From positions 124,001-188,000 of the forward strand of contig CABIZO010000004.1 in NCBI GenBank assembly GCA_902363255.1: a stretch of 64,000 nt of DNA. The letters are read 5' to 3'. Within the stretch, counting starts at the first letter, position 1. Each line of letters starts with the position of its first letter. The stretch comes from Peptostreptococcaceae bacterium. Its GTDB lineage: Bacteria; Bacillota; Clostridia; Peptostreptococcales; Peptostreptococcaceae. The translations under genes and the position numbers were made by a program. This document shows positions 1 to 8,435 of this stretch, piece by piece. The notes under the pieces were generated by a model, which worked only from the letters and a program-made list of their open reading frames with translations, did not search any database and had not been told where the DNA came from.

Positions 1-150
1 TATCCATCAGCCTATGTAAAAAATTTAGATAATGTAATTTTATGTGGACAATGGATAAACCCTCCTGGTGGAGTTTGTGGAGCTGCCATAACAGGAAAAT
101 TTGCCATACAAAGAATTTTAAAAAAAGAAAAGAAAGATATAAATATATAG
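1..150 (+). CDS. C-terminus of NAD(P)/FAD-dependent oxidoreductase (partial)
   Basis: The open frame enters from the left edge and stops at 148-150, leaving 49 residues. They contain GQWINPPGGVCGAAITGKFA, which resembles the C-terminal FAD-contacting segment of phytoene desaturase/CrtI-like oxidoreductases (a Gly-rich turn preceding the last helix). Only the tail is visible, so substrate and cofactor cannot be judged. The gene is followed by a hairpin at 186-237. Confidence 0.6.
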   Translation, partial: YPSAYVKNLDNVILCGQWINPPGGVCGAAITGKFAIQRILKKEKKDINI

Positions 151-185
151 CTTTTAATCTTTATTAAGAGATTAATGCATGTAAA

Positions 186-237
186 AAAGAGATGATTTAA
201 GTAATTAATAGTATATAATTTACAAAATCATCTCTTT
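186..237 (+). terminator. Hairpin terminator after the oxidoreductase
   Basis: A perfect 13-bp inverted repeat AAAGAGATGATTT / AAATCATCTCTTT (186-198 / 225-237) encloses a 26-nt loop and runs into a T-rich stretch. It lies between the oxidoreductase stop and the marR promoter, so it probably separates the two transcription units. Confidence 0.6.
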
Positions 238-266
238 CTTACTGTAATGATTTCATATTTAATTCA

Positions 267-310
267 TTGACAAATATTACCTAAAGGATTATTATGTTAG
301 TATCCTAACA
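267..310 (+). promoter_or_regulatory. marR promoter with overlapping palindromic operator
   Basis: A consensus -35 TTGACA (267-272) is followed by exactly 17 bp and a -10 TATTAT (290-295). A perfect palindrome TGTTAG-TATC-CTAACA (295-310) begins at the last -10 base and covers the expected start site. This is the classic position for an autorepressor. The same 6-4-6 element recurs at 802-817, before the exporter genes. Confidence 0.75.
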
Positions 311-318
311 GAAATGAG

Positions 319-765
319 GTGTTTAAAATCAACAAGGATAAAATGGTTGGCTTCGAAATTAAGACAGTTCATAATATTTTAAAAAGAAACTTTGAATCTT
401 TGCCTGTTCATAAAGAGCTGGAAAATCTAACAGGAATGCAAAGATGGGTAATAGGTTATTTAAGTGAACATGAAGGCAAGGATGTTTTCCAACGTGATTT
501 GGAAGAAGAGTTTTCTGTTCGACGCTCGACTGCTACGGGAATTTTGCAGTTGATGGAAAAAAATGAACTAATTACTAGAGAGCCGGTGTGTCACGATGCT
601 CGATTAAAGAAATTAGTTCTAACAACTAAAGCAATTGAAATACAAAAAAAGATTACTGAGGAAATAAAAGATCATGAAAAAATGCTTTGTGAGGGAATTT
701 CCCAGGAAGACTTAGAAGTATTTTTTAAAGTGATGAAGCAAATTAGAAATAATTTAGAAAAATAG
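319..765 (+). CDS. MarR-family transcriptional regulator
   Basis: A 148-residue winged-helix protein of normal MarR size. The DNA-binding part is visible around residues 55-110 (VFQRDLEEEFSVRRSTATGI recognition region, then the wing with HDARLKKLVLTTKA). It sits 80 bp upstream of two ABC exporter genes on the same strand. Operator-like palindromes in its own promoter and before the exporter suggest it represses both and is released by a drug or metabolite. The start is unclear: GTG 319 lies inside the Shine-Dalgarno-like GAGGTG (316-321), the best-spaced codon is ATC 328, and ATG 343 is a later alternative. Confidence 0.85.
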   Translation: MFKINKDKMVGFEIKTVHNILKRNFESLPVHKELENLTGMQRWVIGYLSEHEGKDVFQRDLEEEFSVRRSTATGILQLMEKNELITREPVCHDARLKKLVLTTKAIEIQKKITEEIKDHEKMLCEGISQEDLEVFFKVMKQIRNNLEK

Positions 766-801
766 GCTGCTAAGAATAGGCAGCTTTAATTAAAGTAGTA
801 T

Positions 802-817
802 TGTTAGGTAACTTACA
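802..817 (+). promoter_or_regulatory. Second MarR-type operator before the ABC exporter
   Basis: TGTTAG-GTAA-CTTACA repeats the 6-4-6 layout of the marR operator at 295-310 with a single mismatch in the right arm. It lies 29 bp upstream of the exporter start codon, in the 80-bp gap after marR. It probably lets the MarR protein control the exporter directly as well as through read-through from the marR promoter. Confidence 0.6.
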
Positions 818-845
818 AAAATAATATATTCAGGGAGGAGATATT

Positions 846-2591
846 ATGCTCAAAACTTTGGGTGCTCAAATAAAAGAGTATAAAAAAGCATCTATATTAA
901 CACCAATATTTATTATTTGTGAAGTCATAATGGAACTTTTGATTCCTTTACTCATGGCATCTATAATAGATAAAGGTGTTTCAGTAGGAAATATGAACCA
1001 TGTATTTATAGTTGGTGGAATAATGGTTATTATGGCCATGTTTTCATTGTTATTTGGTGTGTTAAATGGTAAAACTGCTGCCAAGGCAAGTTCAGGATTT
1101 GCAAAAAATTTGAGAAAGGCTATGTTCGAAAATATTCAAACTTTTTCTTTTTCTAATATAGATAAATATTCAACAGCAGGTCTTGTTACTCGTATGACAA
1201 CAGATGTGACAAATGTACAAAATGCTTATCAAATGATTCTTCGTATGTGCGTACGTGCACCAATGATGTTAGTTTGTGCTGTAATAATGTGCATATCAAT
1301 AAGTCCAAAACTTAGTTCACTATTTTTCATTGCCATAGTATTCTTAGGAATTTGTTTAACGTTAATTATTAAAAATGCTCATCCAATATTTATGAAAGTT
1401 TTCCAAAAGTACGATAATTTAAATGCTAGTGTACAAGAGAATGTAAGTGCTATTCGTGTTGTAAAGGCTTATGTAAGAGAAGACTATGAGGGAAAAAAAT
1501 TCGAAAAATCAGCAGACGATGTTTATAAATTATTTGTAAAAGCAGAAAGTATTTTAGCTTGTAATATGCCAGTTATGATGCTAAGTGTTTATGCTTGTAT
1601 AATAGGACTTTCATGGTTTGGTGCACAAATGATAGTAGGAGGAAGTTTGACTACTGGTCAACTTGTAAGTTTATTTAGTTATATTATGAATATAATGGTA
1701 AGCTTAATGATGCTGTCAATGGTATTTGTTATGATTACAATGTCAAAAGCATCAGCAGAACGTATTGCAGAAGTTATAGAAGAAAAGAGTGATCTTACTA
1801 ATCCAGATAGTCCTGATTTTGAAATAGAAAATGGAGATATAGACTTTAATAATGTTAGTTTTGCTTATAAAAAAGGTAGTAATAAATACGTACTTCAAAA
1901 TATTGATATTCATATAAAATCAGGTGAAACTATAGGAATAATTGGTGGAACAGGTTCATCAAAGTCAAGTTTAGTAAATTTAATATCACGTTTATATGAT
2001 GTAAGTGATGGTGAAGTTTTAGTTGGTGGAAAAAATGTAAAAACTTATGATATAGAAACTTTAAGAAATGAAGTATCTGTAGTATTACAAAAAAATGTAC
2101 TTTTTAGTGGAACAATAAAAGAAAACCTTCGTTGGGGAGATAAAAATGCCAGTGATGAAGAAATTGTTAGAGCTTGTGAACTTGCTTGTGCTGACGAATT
2201 TATTGATACACTACCAGCTAAGTATGACACATTTATAGAACAAGGTGGAACAAATGTATCCGGTGGTCAAAAACAACGTTTATGTATTGCTAGAGCTTTA
2301 CTTAAAAAACCTAAAATTCTAATTTTAGATGATTCTACAAGTGCTGTAGATACAGCAACAGACGCAAAAATTAGATCTGCCTTCGCAAAAGAAATACCAA
2401 ACACTACAAAAATAATAATCGCTCAACGTATAACAAGTGTTCAAGATGCTGATAAAATTCTTGTTTTAGATGATGGTAAAATAAGTGGCTTTGGTACTCA
2501 TGAAGAATTACTAGAGAGTAATGAAATTTATGCTGATGTTTATAATTCTCAAATGAAGGGAGATGAAGAAGAATATGAAATCGCAAAATAG
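846..2591 (+). CDS. ABC exporter half-transporter, subunit with degenerate ATPase site
   Basis: 581 residues: a six-helix exporter domain (about 10-310) fused to a nucleotide-binding domain. The Walker A is GGTGSSKSS (near 365) and the signature is the canonical VSGGQ (near 471). Walker B ends LILDD, so the catalytic Glu is Asp, and the switch His is Gln (IAQR, near 526). These are the hallmarks of the degenerate half of heterodimeric exporters such as BmrC/BmrD or TM287/288. It starts after GGGAGGAG and its end overlaps the partner gene. MarR control and family resemblance suggest multidrug or lipid export; the substrate is unknown. Confidence 0.88.
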   Translation: MLKTLGAQIKEYKKASILTPIFIICEVIMELLIPLLMASIIDKGVSVGNMNHVFIVGGIMVIMAMFSLLFGVLNGKTAAKASSGFAKNLRKAMFENIQTFSFSNIDKYSTAGLVTRMTTDVTNVQNAYQMILRMCVRAPMMLVCAVIMCISISPKLSSLFFIAIVFLGICLTLIIKNAHPIFMKVFQKYDNLNASVQENVSAIRVVKAYVREDYEGKKFEKSADDVYKLFVKAESILACNMPVMMLSVYACIIGLSWFGAQMIVGGSLTTGQLVSLFSYIMNIMVSLMMLSMVFVMITMSKASAERIAEVIEEKSDLTNPDSPDFEIENGDIDFNNVSFAYKKGSNKYVLQNIDIHIKSGETIGIIGGTGSSKSSLVNLISRLYDVSDGEVLVGGKNVKTYDIETLRNEVSVVLQKNVLFSGTIKENLRWGDKNASDEEIVRACELACADEFIDTLPAKYDTFIEQGGTNVSGGQKQRLCIARALLKKPKILILDDSTSAVDTATDAKIRSAFAKEIPNTTKIIIAQRITSVQDADKILVLDDGKISGFGTHEELLESNEIYADVYNSQMKGDEEEYEIAK

Positions 2592-4485
2592 AAAAGAAAT
2601 GATGATTAAAAAGCCAAAAGGGACTAATGAAAATCCTTTAAAAATCATCAAAAGATTAATGGGGATAATTTTAAAAAATTACACACCTCATTGTATAATA
2701 GTTTTTATTTGTATATTTGGTTCAGCATTTGCCAATGTAAAGGGAACTCTATTTATGCAAACTTTAATAGATGATTATATTCTTCCTATAATGAAACAAT
2801 CTAACCCAGATTTTGGACCTTTAGGTATAGCTTTATTTAAATTAGCTTTATTCTTTATTGCAGGGGCAATTATGACTTATAGTTACAATAGAATAATGGT
2901 TAATGTATCGCAAGGAACTTTGAGAAAAATACGTGTGGATTTATTTACACATATGGAAAGTTTACCTATAAAATATTTTGACACTCATTCTCATGGAGAT
3001 ATAATGAGTATTTATACAAACGATACAGATACACTTCGTCAAATGATTGGTCAAAGTATACCACAGCTTGTTAGCTCTGTGGCAAATATAATAAGTGTGT
3101 TTGTAAGTATGGTAATTTTAAATATACCTCTTACTATTCTTACAGTTGTTATGATTACAATAATGATTTCTGTCACAGGAAAGGTAGCAGGAAAAGCAGG
3201 AGGATACTTTGCTAAACAACAAAAATCCATTGGTGAGCTAAATGGATATATAGAAGAAATGATGGATGGTCAAAAGGTAGTAAAAGTATTTTGCCATGAG
3301 GAAGAAAGCATAAATAGATTTAATGAGCTAAATGAAGAACTATTTGACAGCACAAACAATGCAAATGGATTTGCTAATATACTTATGCCAATAAACGTAA
3401 ACTTAGGGAATTTAAGTTATGTAATTTGTGCCATAGCTGGTTCAGTTTTAGCTATTACAGGATTTTCTTCATTTACCCTTGGTGGATTAGCTTCATTTTT
3501 ACAACTTAACAAAAGTTTTAATCAACCGATAAGTCAAGTGAGTCAACAGTTAAATGCGGTTGTTATGGCTTTAGCTGGAGCAGAGAGAATATTTAACTTA
3601 ATGGATGAAAAAAGTGAAGTTGATGAAGGATATGTTACTTTAGTAAATGCAAAAGAAGATAAGTATGGAAATTTAAGTGAGTGTGATGAAGTAACAGGAA
3701 CTTGGGCTTGGAAACATCCACATGGTGATGGTACTACAACACTTACAAAACTTCAAGGGAATGTAGTATTCAATGATGTGGATTTTGGATATAATGATGA
3801 AAAAACAATTCTCCATAATATAAAACTTTATGCAGAGCCCGGACAAAAGATTGCGTTTGTTGGTGCAACAGGAGCAGGAAAAACTACAATTACGAATCTA
3901 ATTAACCGTTTTTATGATATACAAGACGGTAAAATTAGATATGATAATATAAATATAAACAAAATTAAAAAGTCAGATCTTAGACGTAGTTTGGGAATAG
4001 TTTTACAAGATACTCATTTATTTACTGGTACCGTGGCAGATAATATAAGATACGGAAAACTAGATGCCAGTGAGGAAGAAGTAATTGCTGCAGCAAAACT
4101 TGCTAATGCTCATAATTTTATAAAAAAATTACCACAAGGTTATGATACAGTTCTTACGGGAGATGGTAATAATTTGAGTCAAGGACAAAGACAATTACTT
4201 GCCATAGCTCGTGCAGCAGTAGCAAACCCTCCAGTACTTATTCTAGATGAAGCAACAAGTAGTATAGATACAAGAACAGAACATTTAGTTCAAGATGGTA
4301 TGGATAGTTTGATGCATGGTCGTACAACTTTTGTTATAGCTCATAGATTATCAACTGTTAGAAATTCAGATGCAATTATGGTTTTAGAGCTAGGAAAAAT
4401 AATTGAGAGAGGTAATCATGAATCTCTTATAGCAAAGCATGGTAAATATTATCAACTTTATACTGGAGCTTTTGAATTAGAATAG
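2575..4485 (+). CDS. ABC exporter half-transporter, subunit with the active ATPase site
   Basis: About 636 residues: N-terminal transmembrane exporter domain, then an ATPase with Walker A GATGAGKTT (near 429), signature LSQGQ (near 534), Walker B ILDEATS and switch His in AHRLS. All catalytic residues are intact except that the signature is LSQGQ rather than LSGGQ. This is the pattern expected if it pairs with the preceding gene: its Walker motifs and the partner's LSGGQ make the hydrolytic site. An insert of about 45 residues containing TGTWAWKHPHG precedes the ATPase domain. ATG 2575 was chosen because ATG 2563 directly abuts the AAGGGAG ribosome site (2556-2562). Confidence 0.88.
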   Translation: MKSQNRKEMMIKKPKGTNENPLKIIKRLMGIILKNYTPHCIIVFICIFGSAFANVKGTLFMQTLIDDYILPIMKQSNPDFGPLGIALFKLALFFIAGAIMTYSYNRIMVNVSQGTLRKIRVDLFTHMESLPIKYFDTHSHGDIMSIYTNDTDTLRQMIGQSIPQLVSSVANIISVFVSMVILNIPLTILTVVMITIMISVTGKVAGKAGGYFAKQQKSIGELNGYIEEMMDGQKVVKVFCHEEESINRFNELNEELFDSTNNANGFANILMPINVNLGNLSYVICAIAGSVLAITGFSSFTLGGLASFLQLNKSFNQPISQVSQQLNAVVMALAGAERIFNLMDEKSEVDEGYVTLVNAKEDKYGNLSECDEVTGTWAWKHPHGDGTTTLTKLQGNVVFNDVDFGYNDEKTILHNIKLYAEPGQKIAFVGATGAGKTTITNLINRFYDIQDGKIRYDNININKIKKSDLRRSLGIVLQDTHLFTGTVADNIRYGKLDASEEEVIAAAKLANAHNFIKKLPQGYDTVLTGDGNNLSQGQRQLLAIARAAVANPPVLILDEATSSIDTRTEHLVQDGMDSLMHGRTTFVIAHRLSTVRNSDAIMVLELGKIIERGNHESLIAKHGKYYQLYTGAFELE

Positions 4486-4528
4486 ATATAAATTAAATAA
4501 GAAACGATCAGTAGGAGAAACTTCAAAG

Positions 4529-4563
4529 AGGAGTTATCACAAAATTTGTGATAACTCCTTTTT
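4529..4563 (+). terminator. Terminator of the marR-ABC operon
   Basis: A near-perfect hairpin AGGAGTTATCACAAA / TTTGTGATAACTCCT is followed by a run of T, 44 bp after the exporter stop codon. Confidence 0.85.
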
Positions 4564-4623
4564 AACTATAAAGATTTTGATTTTATGTAAATAGAAAGTT
4601 AATCTCTTACTATTAAAACTTAT

Positions 4624-4740
4624 TTATTTTTTGTTTTTGGGTTTGAAATAATATACGCATAGTGATGTAAAAATGATTAAGAGAGCTAATGAGATTAATA
4701 TAAAATCAGAAGAAAAGGTATTTACAGTTTCCTGATTCAT
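4624..4740 (-). CDS. Small single-pass membrane peptide (38 aa)
   Basis: On the minus strand an ATG (4740-4738) lies 7 nt after AAAGGAG and opens a 38-codon frame ending in TAA. The product begins MNQETVNTFSSD, has one hydrophobic helix (roughly residues 13-32, ISLALLIIFTSLCVYYF) and a positively charged tail (KPKNKK). This is the shape of a small single-span membrane protein with its N-terminus outside. It stands alone between convergent neighbours, facing the exporter operon. I do not recognise a family; the ribosome site and sensible topology are the only evidence that it is real. Confidence 0.55.
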   Translation of the reverse strand: MNQETVNTFSSDFILISLALLIIFTSLCVYYFKPKNKK

Positions 4741-5010
4741 AAATATACTCCTTTCAATTTGAGGTTTTTATTTTAAGTATAGCTATATTATTATTTAGAA
4801 AACAATATGTATAAAAAACTATATTTAAAAATATAATTATATGATTTATATCACAATATTTTAATAAATTAAGAGAGTAATTTGATGAAAATATAACAAC
4901 GTAAATACCTAGTAGTTTGTTTATTTGAAATTTATCAATTTATATAAAGAAAATTTTTATAAATTGTACTAAAATATATAAGTAAGAATGAAGTTAAAAA
5001 AGGGGATGTT

Positions 5011-5628
5011 ATGATGAAAGTATTATTAATAAATGGAAGTCCACATAAGAATGGATGTACTTACACTGCGCTTAGTGAAGTTGCAAAAGCTCTAAATAAT
5101 AACAATGTGGAAAGTGAAATAATTCATATAGGAATGAAGCCAATACAAGGATGTATTGCATGTGGCAAATGTTATGAAAGTGGAAAATGTGCCTTTGCAG
5201 ACGATTTATATAACAATTTATATGAAAAGATACAAGAAGCTGATGGTATAATTGTTGGTTCACCAGTTTACTATGCAGGACCAAATGGTTCTCTATGTGC
5301 ATTATTAGATAGATTATTCTATTCTGCATCTAGATTTATGACAAATAAACCAGCAGCAGCCGTTGTAAGCTGTAGAAGGGGTGGGGCAAGTGCAACATTT
5401 GATCGTTTAAACAAATATTTTACTATAAATCAAATGCCAGTTGTATCATCTCAGTATTGGAATTCTATACATGGAAATACTGCTGAGGAAGCAAAACAAG
5501 ATTTAGAAGGCCTTCAAATCATGAGAACTTTAGGTAATAATATGGCTTGGATGATAAAAACAATGAAAAACTCTAATGAAAAATTACCACAAAGGGAAGA
5601 AAGAGTAGCAACAAACTTTATTAGATAA
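5011..5628 (+). CDS. Flavodoxin-fold NAD(P)H-dependent oxidoreductase, iron-sulfur flavoprotein-like
   Basis: 205 residues starting with the FMN phosphate-binding pattern LINGSPHKNGCTYTA, followed by GCIACGKC..GKC. The four cysteines are spaced C-X2-C-X2-C-X5-C, the compact [4Fe-4S] motif of archaeal/clostridial iron-sulfur flavoproteins. A second flavin-contact segment, GSPVYYAG, follows near residue 90. The family reduces quinones, O2/H2O2 or other small acceptors with FMN; the physiological partner here is unknown. Good AAGGGG site 6 nt before ATG 5011. Monocistronic, ending at the hairpin at 5663-5714. Confidence 0.82.
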   Translation: MMKVLLINGSPHKNGCTYTALSEVAKALNNNNVESEIIHIGMKPIQGCIACGKCYESGKCAFADDLYNNLYEKIQEADGIIVGSPVYYAGPNGSLCALLDRLFYSASRFMTNKPAAAVVSCRRGGASATFDRLNKYFTINQMPVVSSQYWNSIHGNTAEEAKQDLEGLQIMRTLGNNMAWMIKTMKNSNEKLPQREERVATNFIR

Positions 5629-5662
5629 TAAATAAAATCGATTTTATTATAGAAGATAATAT

Positions 5663-5716
5663 AAAAATAAGCTATATGTAGAGTAATTAAGTACACTGCA
5701 TATGGCTTATTTTTAT
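5663..5716 (+). terminator. Terminator after the flavoprotein gene
   Basis: Inverted repeat AAAAATAAGCTATATG / CATATGGCTTATTTTT (one G-U pair) with a 20-nt loop, running into T residues. AT-rich on both sides, so it could work in either direction. Confidence 0.7.
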
Positions 5717-5730
5717 TGAACAAAGAATTT

Positions 5731-5832
5731 TTCTAAAACGATTAGTCCTTACAGTGGATCAAAGTGGTAAGGTCGAATATCGTTTGTGACATAAAGTATT
5801 TCGACGACCCGTGGCTAAATAGAAGGCAATTT
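5731..5832 (+). ncRNA. Structured RNA candidate upstream of the GDPD gene
   Basis: In a 380-bp gap, perfect nested arms AAACGAT / ATCGTTT (5736-5742 / 5779-5785) and CCTTAC / GTAAGG (5747-5752 / 5767-5772) can form. The segment TCGAA (5773-5777) can also pair with TTCGA (5800-5804) across the outer helix, as a pseudoknot or a switch. A run of seven T (5830-5836) follows. The stretch is clearly less AT-rich than its surroundings. It does not match any riboswitch consensus I can recall; it may be a leader element of the GDPD gene 180 bp downstream or a small RNA. Confidence 0.4.
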
Positions 5833-6011
5833 TTTTGTTTTAATTTTTAAAAATTGTTGATTAGTTTAAAGTTAAAAGTATAAAATATATAAAAAATTAA
5901 AATTTAATAATAAATAGGTTGAATAACATTATTGAATATTTAGAGTTTAATTAAAAAGATATAAATATCACATATAAACTAGTTAAAAATAGATATGAGA
6001 AGGAGCAACAT

Positions 6012-7835
6012 ATGAAAAATACTATACAAAATATAAAAGAAATACTAAAAAGTATTCTATGGAATTGGAGAGTACTTCTTTTATTTGAAGTGGTATATAA
6101 AATACTTGGCGGAGTATTTATTTTTCCATTACTAAACAATTTAATTAATTTTACAATAGATAAAGCAAAACTTGAATATATAAGTATGGAAATGTTAGGA
6201 AAGTGGATATTATCACCATTTACTATTCCTATTTTGATAATATACTTTTTTGTCTTTGGAATCTACATTATCTGGGAGATTACTTTTCTTGTGCAATATT
6301 TCTATAGTACTAGGGGAGAAGAGATAAGTATTAAAACATTATTCTTGAAAGATTTATATAAATTAATTTCTATATTGAAACCTAAAAATTGGTTAATATT
6401 GATATTTGTTATAATTTTATTTCCAATTACAATGCTTACTATAAAACCAAGTACTCTGGCTAATTTACGTATTCCAGAATATATTGTTGATTTTATAAAA
6501 GAGCAAAACAATATATATATTATTTATATGATTTTAATAATTAGCATTAATATTTTAATAATATATACAATTTATAGTATTCCTATATTTGTTTTAGAAG
6601 ATATATCCTTTGTTGAAGCATGTAAAAAAAGCTACACTATGGTGAAGAAAAAGTTCTTTAAAATACTTTTAAGCTATACTCTATGGATCTTAACAATATT
6701 GATAATATTTTCTTTAATACTTGGAGTATTTTTAATATTTAACATAATACAATATAGATACATTAAGTTTTCTCCTAGTGATTTTTTATTTAGCTACACC
6801 CAATTTAAACAAAGTTTAGTATTTATTTTAAATATAGTAATTTTCATAGGAAGTTTTGCATTTATTATGAATAGTTACTTTAACTCTATTTCAATAAATA
6901 ATGAGATAATAGCAGTGAAGAAAAGAAAAACAAAAATAAAAAATAAACTTATGATTATTTTTATAAGTACTGTAGAAATTCTATTTGCATTTTTTGCCAT
7001 GGAGATTTATATAGATTATCAAGGGAATGCATTTGATAAGTATGTGGTTATGAATAAAGAACAATATATTGTAGCACATCGTGCTGGAAGTATATTTGCA
7101 CCAGAAAATACGCTTACTGCTTTAGATAATGCTATTAAAGCTAATGCGGAATATGCAGAAATTGATATTCAACAGTCAAAGGATGGTAAACTAATTGTTC
7201 TTCATGATACAAATTTTAAAAGAACGACAGGTGTAGATAAAAATGTGTGGGATGTAACTTATGATGAAATTAAAACTTATAATGCTGCAAATTATTACTC
7301 AAAATACTCTGATAATAAAACGAAGGTTCCTACTTTAGAAGAGATGATAAAAAGAGCAAATGGAAAAATTAAACTAATGATTGAAATTAAGAAAAATGGT
7401 CATGAACATAATATTGAGGAAGAAACAGTTAATTTAATAAAGAAATATAATTTTGAAGGACAATGTGTAATTGCTTCTATGGATTTGAATATTTTGCATA
7501 AGGTTAAGGAATTAGATAAAAATATAAATACTGTATATATTACAGCCGTTGCATATGGTGATTATCATGGAATGGATGATGTTGATATGTTTAGTATAGA
7601 ATCTACATTTGTAAATAGGAGTGTAATATTTAAAATACACAATGAAAATAAAAAGGTATTTGCATGGACTGTAAATGAAGAGTCATCAATTAGAAAATTA
7701 CTTTCATTACCTATTGATGGTATAGTAACAGATAATCCTGAACTTGCTAAGTATTACAAAATGCAAGGAATTAGAGATATATTCATTTCTGATTTAATGG
7801 AATATATATTTGGTAATGATACTAATGAATATTAA
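6012..7835 (+). CDS. Membrane-anchored glycerophosphodiester phosphodiesterase
   Basis: 607 residues. The first 330 or so hold about six to eight hydrophobic helices matching the membrane domain found on clostridial GDPDs. The C-terminal 255 residues are a GDPD TIM barrel: VAHRAGSIFAPENT (catalytic His near 356), EIDIQQSKDG (metal Glu/Asp), VLHDTNFKRTTG (second His), and MIEIKK (Glu). It should cleave glycerophosphodiesters or teichoic-acid-type glycerol phosphate at the cell surface, giving glycerol-3-phosphate. AGAAGGAG site before ATG. Monocistronic; a structured RNA candidate lies upstream. Confidence 0.88.
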   Translation: MKNTIQNIKEILKSILWNWRVLLLFEVVYKILGGVFIFPLLNNLINFTIDKAKLEYISMEMLGKWILSPFTIPILIIYFFVFGIYIIWEITFLVQYFYSTRGEEISIKTLFLKDLYKLISILKPKNWLILIFVIILFPITMLTIKPSTLANLRIPEYIVDFIKEQNNIYIIYMILIISINILIIYTIYSIPIFVLEDISFVEACKKSYTMVKKKFFKILLSYTLWILTILIIFSLILGVFLIFNIIQYRYIKFSPSDFLFSYTQFKQSLVFILNIVIFIGSFAFIMNSYFNSISINNEIIAVKKRKTKIKNKLMIIFISTVEILFAFFAMEIYIDYQGNAFDKYVVMNKEQYIVAHRAGSIFAPENTLTALDNAIKANAEYAEIDIQQSKDGKLIVLHDTNFKRTTGVDKNVWDVTYDEIKTYNAANYYSKYSDNKTKVPTLEEMIKRANGKIKLMIEIKKNGHEHNIEEETVNLIKKYNFEGQCVIASMDLNILHKVKELDKNINTVYITAVAYGDYHGMDDVDMFSIESTFVNRSVIFKIHNENKKVFAWTVNEESSIRKLLSLPIDGIVTDNPELAKYYKMQGIRDIFISDLMEYIFGNDTNEY

Positions 7836-7869
7836 ATCTATTATATTTATTTATAATAATTATTATCAT

Positions 7870-7897
7870 AAAAAACAGCTAGAAATAGCTGTTTTTT
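7870..7897 (+). terminator. Terminator after GDPD
   Basis: AAAAAACAGCT / AGCTGTTTTTT with a 6-nt loop; strong intrinsic terminator ending in six T. Confidence 0.85.
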
Positions 7898-8001
7898 ACT
7901 TACAAGGAGATTATGATGCTATTACATCTGTAGATAAGTTGAAAAATAAAGAAATATCAATGAGTATATAGTTTTAAAAATATGTTTTACCTAAAAAGTA
8001 C

Positions 8002-8051
8002 TTGCTAAATAAATTCTATTTTTGTATTATTGTATTAAGGTATTAATACAA
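8002..8051 (+). promoter_or_regulatory. Promoter and GntR operator of the YtrA-type ABC operon
   Basis: The -35 is TTGCTA (8002-8007), then a 17-bp spacer and TG-extended -10 TATTAT (8025-8030). An inverted repeat TTGTATTA-N6-TAATACAA (8030-8051, perfect arms) covers the start site, and an extra direct half-site TTGTATTA sits at 8022-8029. This is the expected layout for GntR/YtrA autorepression. Confidence 0.75.
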
Positions 8052-8066
8052 TAAGGAGGTGACAAA

Positions 8067-8435
8067 ATGAGTTGGATTATTGACAATAATAAGCCTGTAT
8101 ATATACAGCTGGTAGAACAGCTAAAATCAAAAATCATCTCAGGGGAATTTAAAGTTGGAGAAAAAATAGATTCGGTAAGGAGTTTGGCAGAAGATGCACA
8201 AGTTAATCCAAATACAATGCAAAAGGCCTTAGTAGAACTTGAAAGGGAAGGGTTACTCCTTAGCAAGAGGACAAGTGGAAGGTTTGTGACTGATGATGAG
8301 GGGAGAATTAAAACTATGAGAAAAGAAGTTGCTAGTGAAGAAATAAGGAATTTAAAGCTTAACTTAGAAAGACTTGGTTTTACCAAAGAAGAAATAATTA
8401 ATCTAGTTATATCCAACATAAGGGAGGAAAATTAA
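8067..8435 (+). CDS. GntR-family regulator, YtrA subfamily
   Basis: 122 residues: winged-helix domain starting DNNKPVYIQLVEQLKSKI, with SVRSLAEDAQVNPNTMQKAL as the helix-turn-helix and GLLLSKRTSGRFV as the wing, then a short helical tail. The small size without a large effector domain is typical of YtrA regulators, which control adjacent ABC genes. AAGGAGGTG lies before ATG. Its TAA directly abuts the ATG of the next gene (8436), so translation is probably coupled. It likely represses its own operon through the operator at 8030-8051. Confidence 0.9.
   Translation: MSWIIDNNKPVYIQLVEQLKSKIISGEFKVGEKIDSVRSLAEDAQVNPNTMQKALVELEREGLLLSKRTSGRFVTDDEGRIKTMRKEVASEEIRNLKLNLERLGFTKEEIINLVISNIREEN

Noticed and set aside
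866..1084. Minus-strand frame inside the first ABC gene, and similar shadow frames across the window
   Set aside because: They overlap well-supported genes in other frames, lack ribosome sites and show biased, low-complexity composition.
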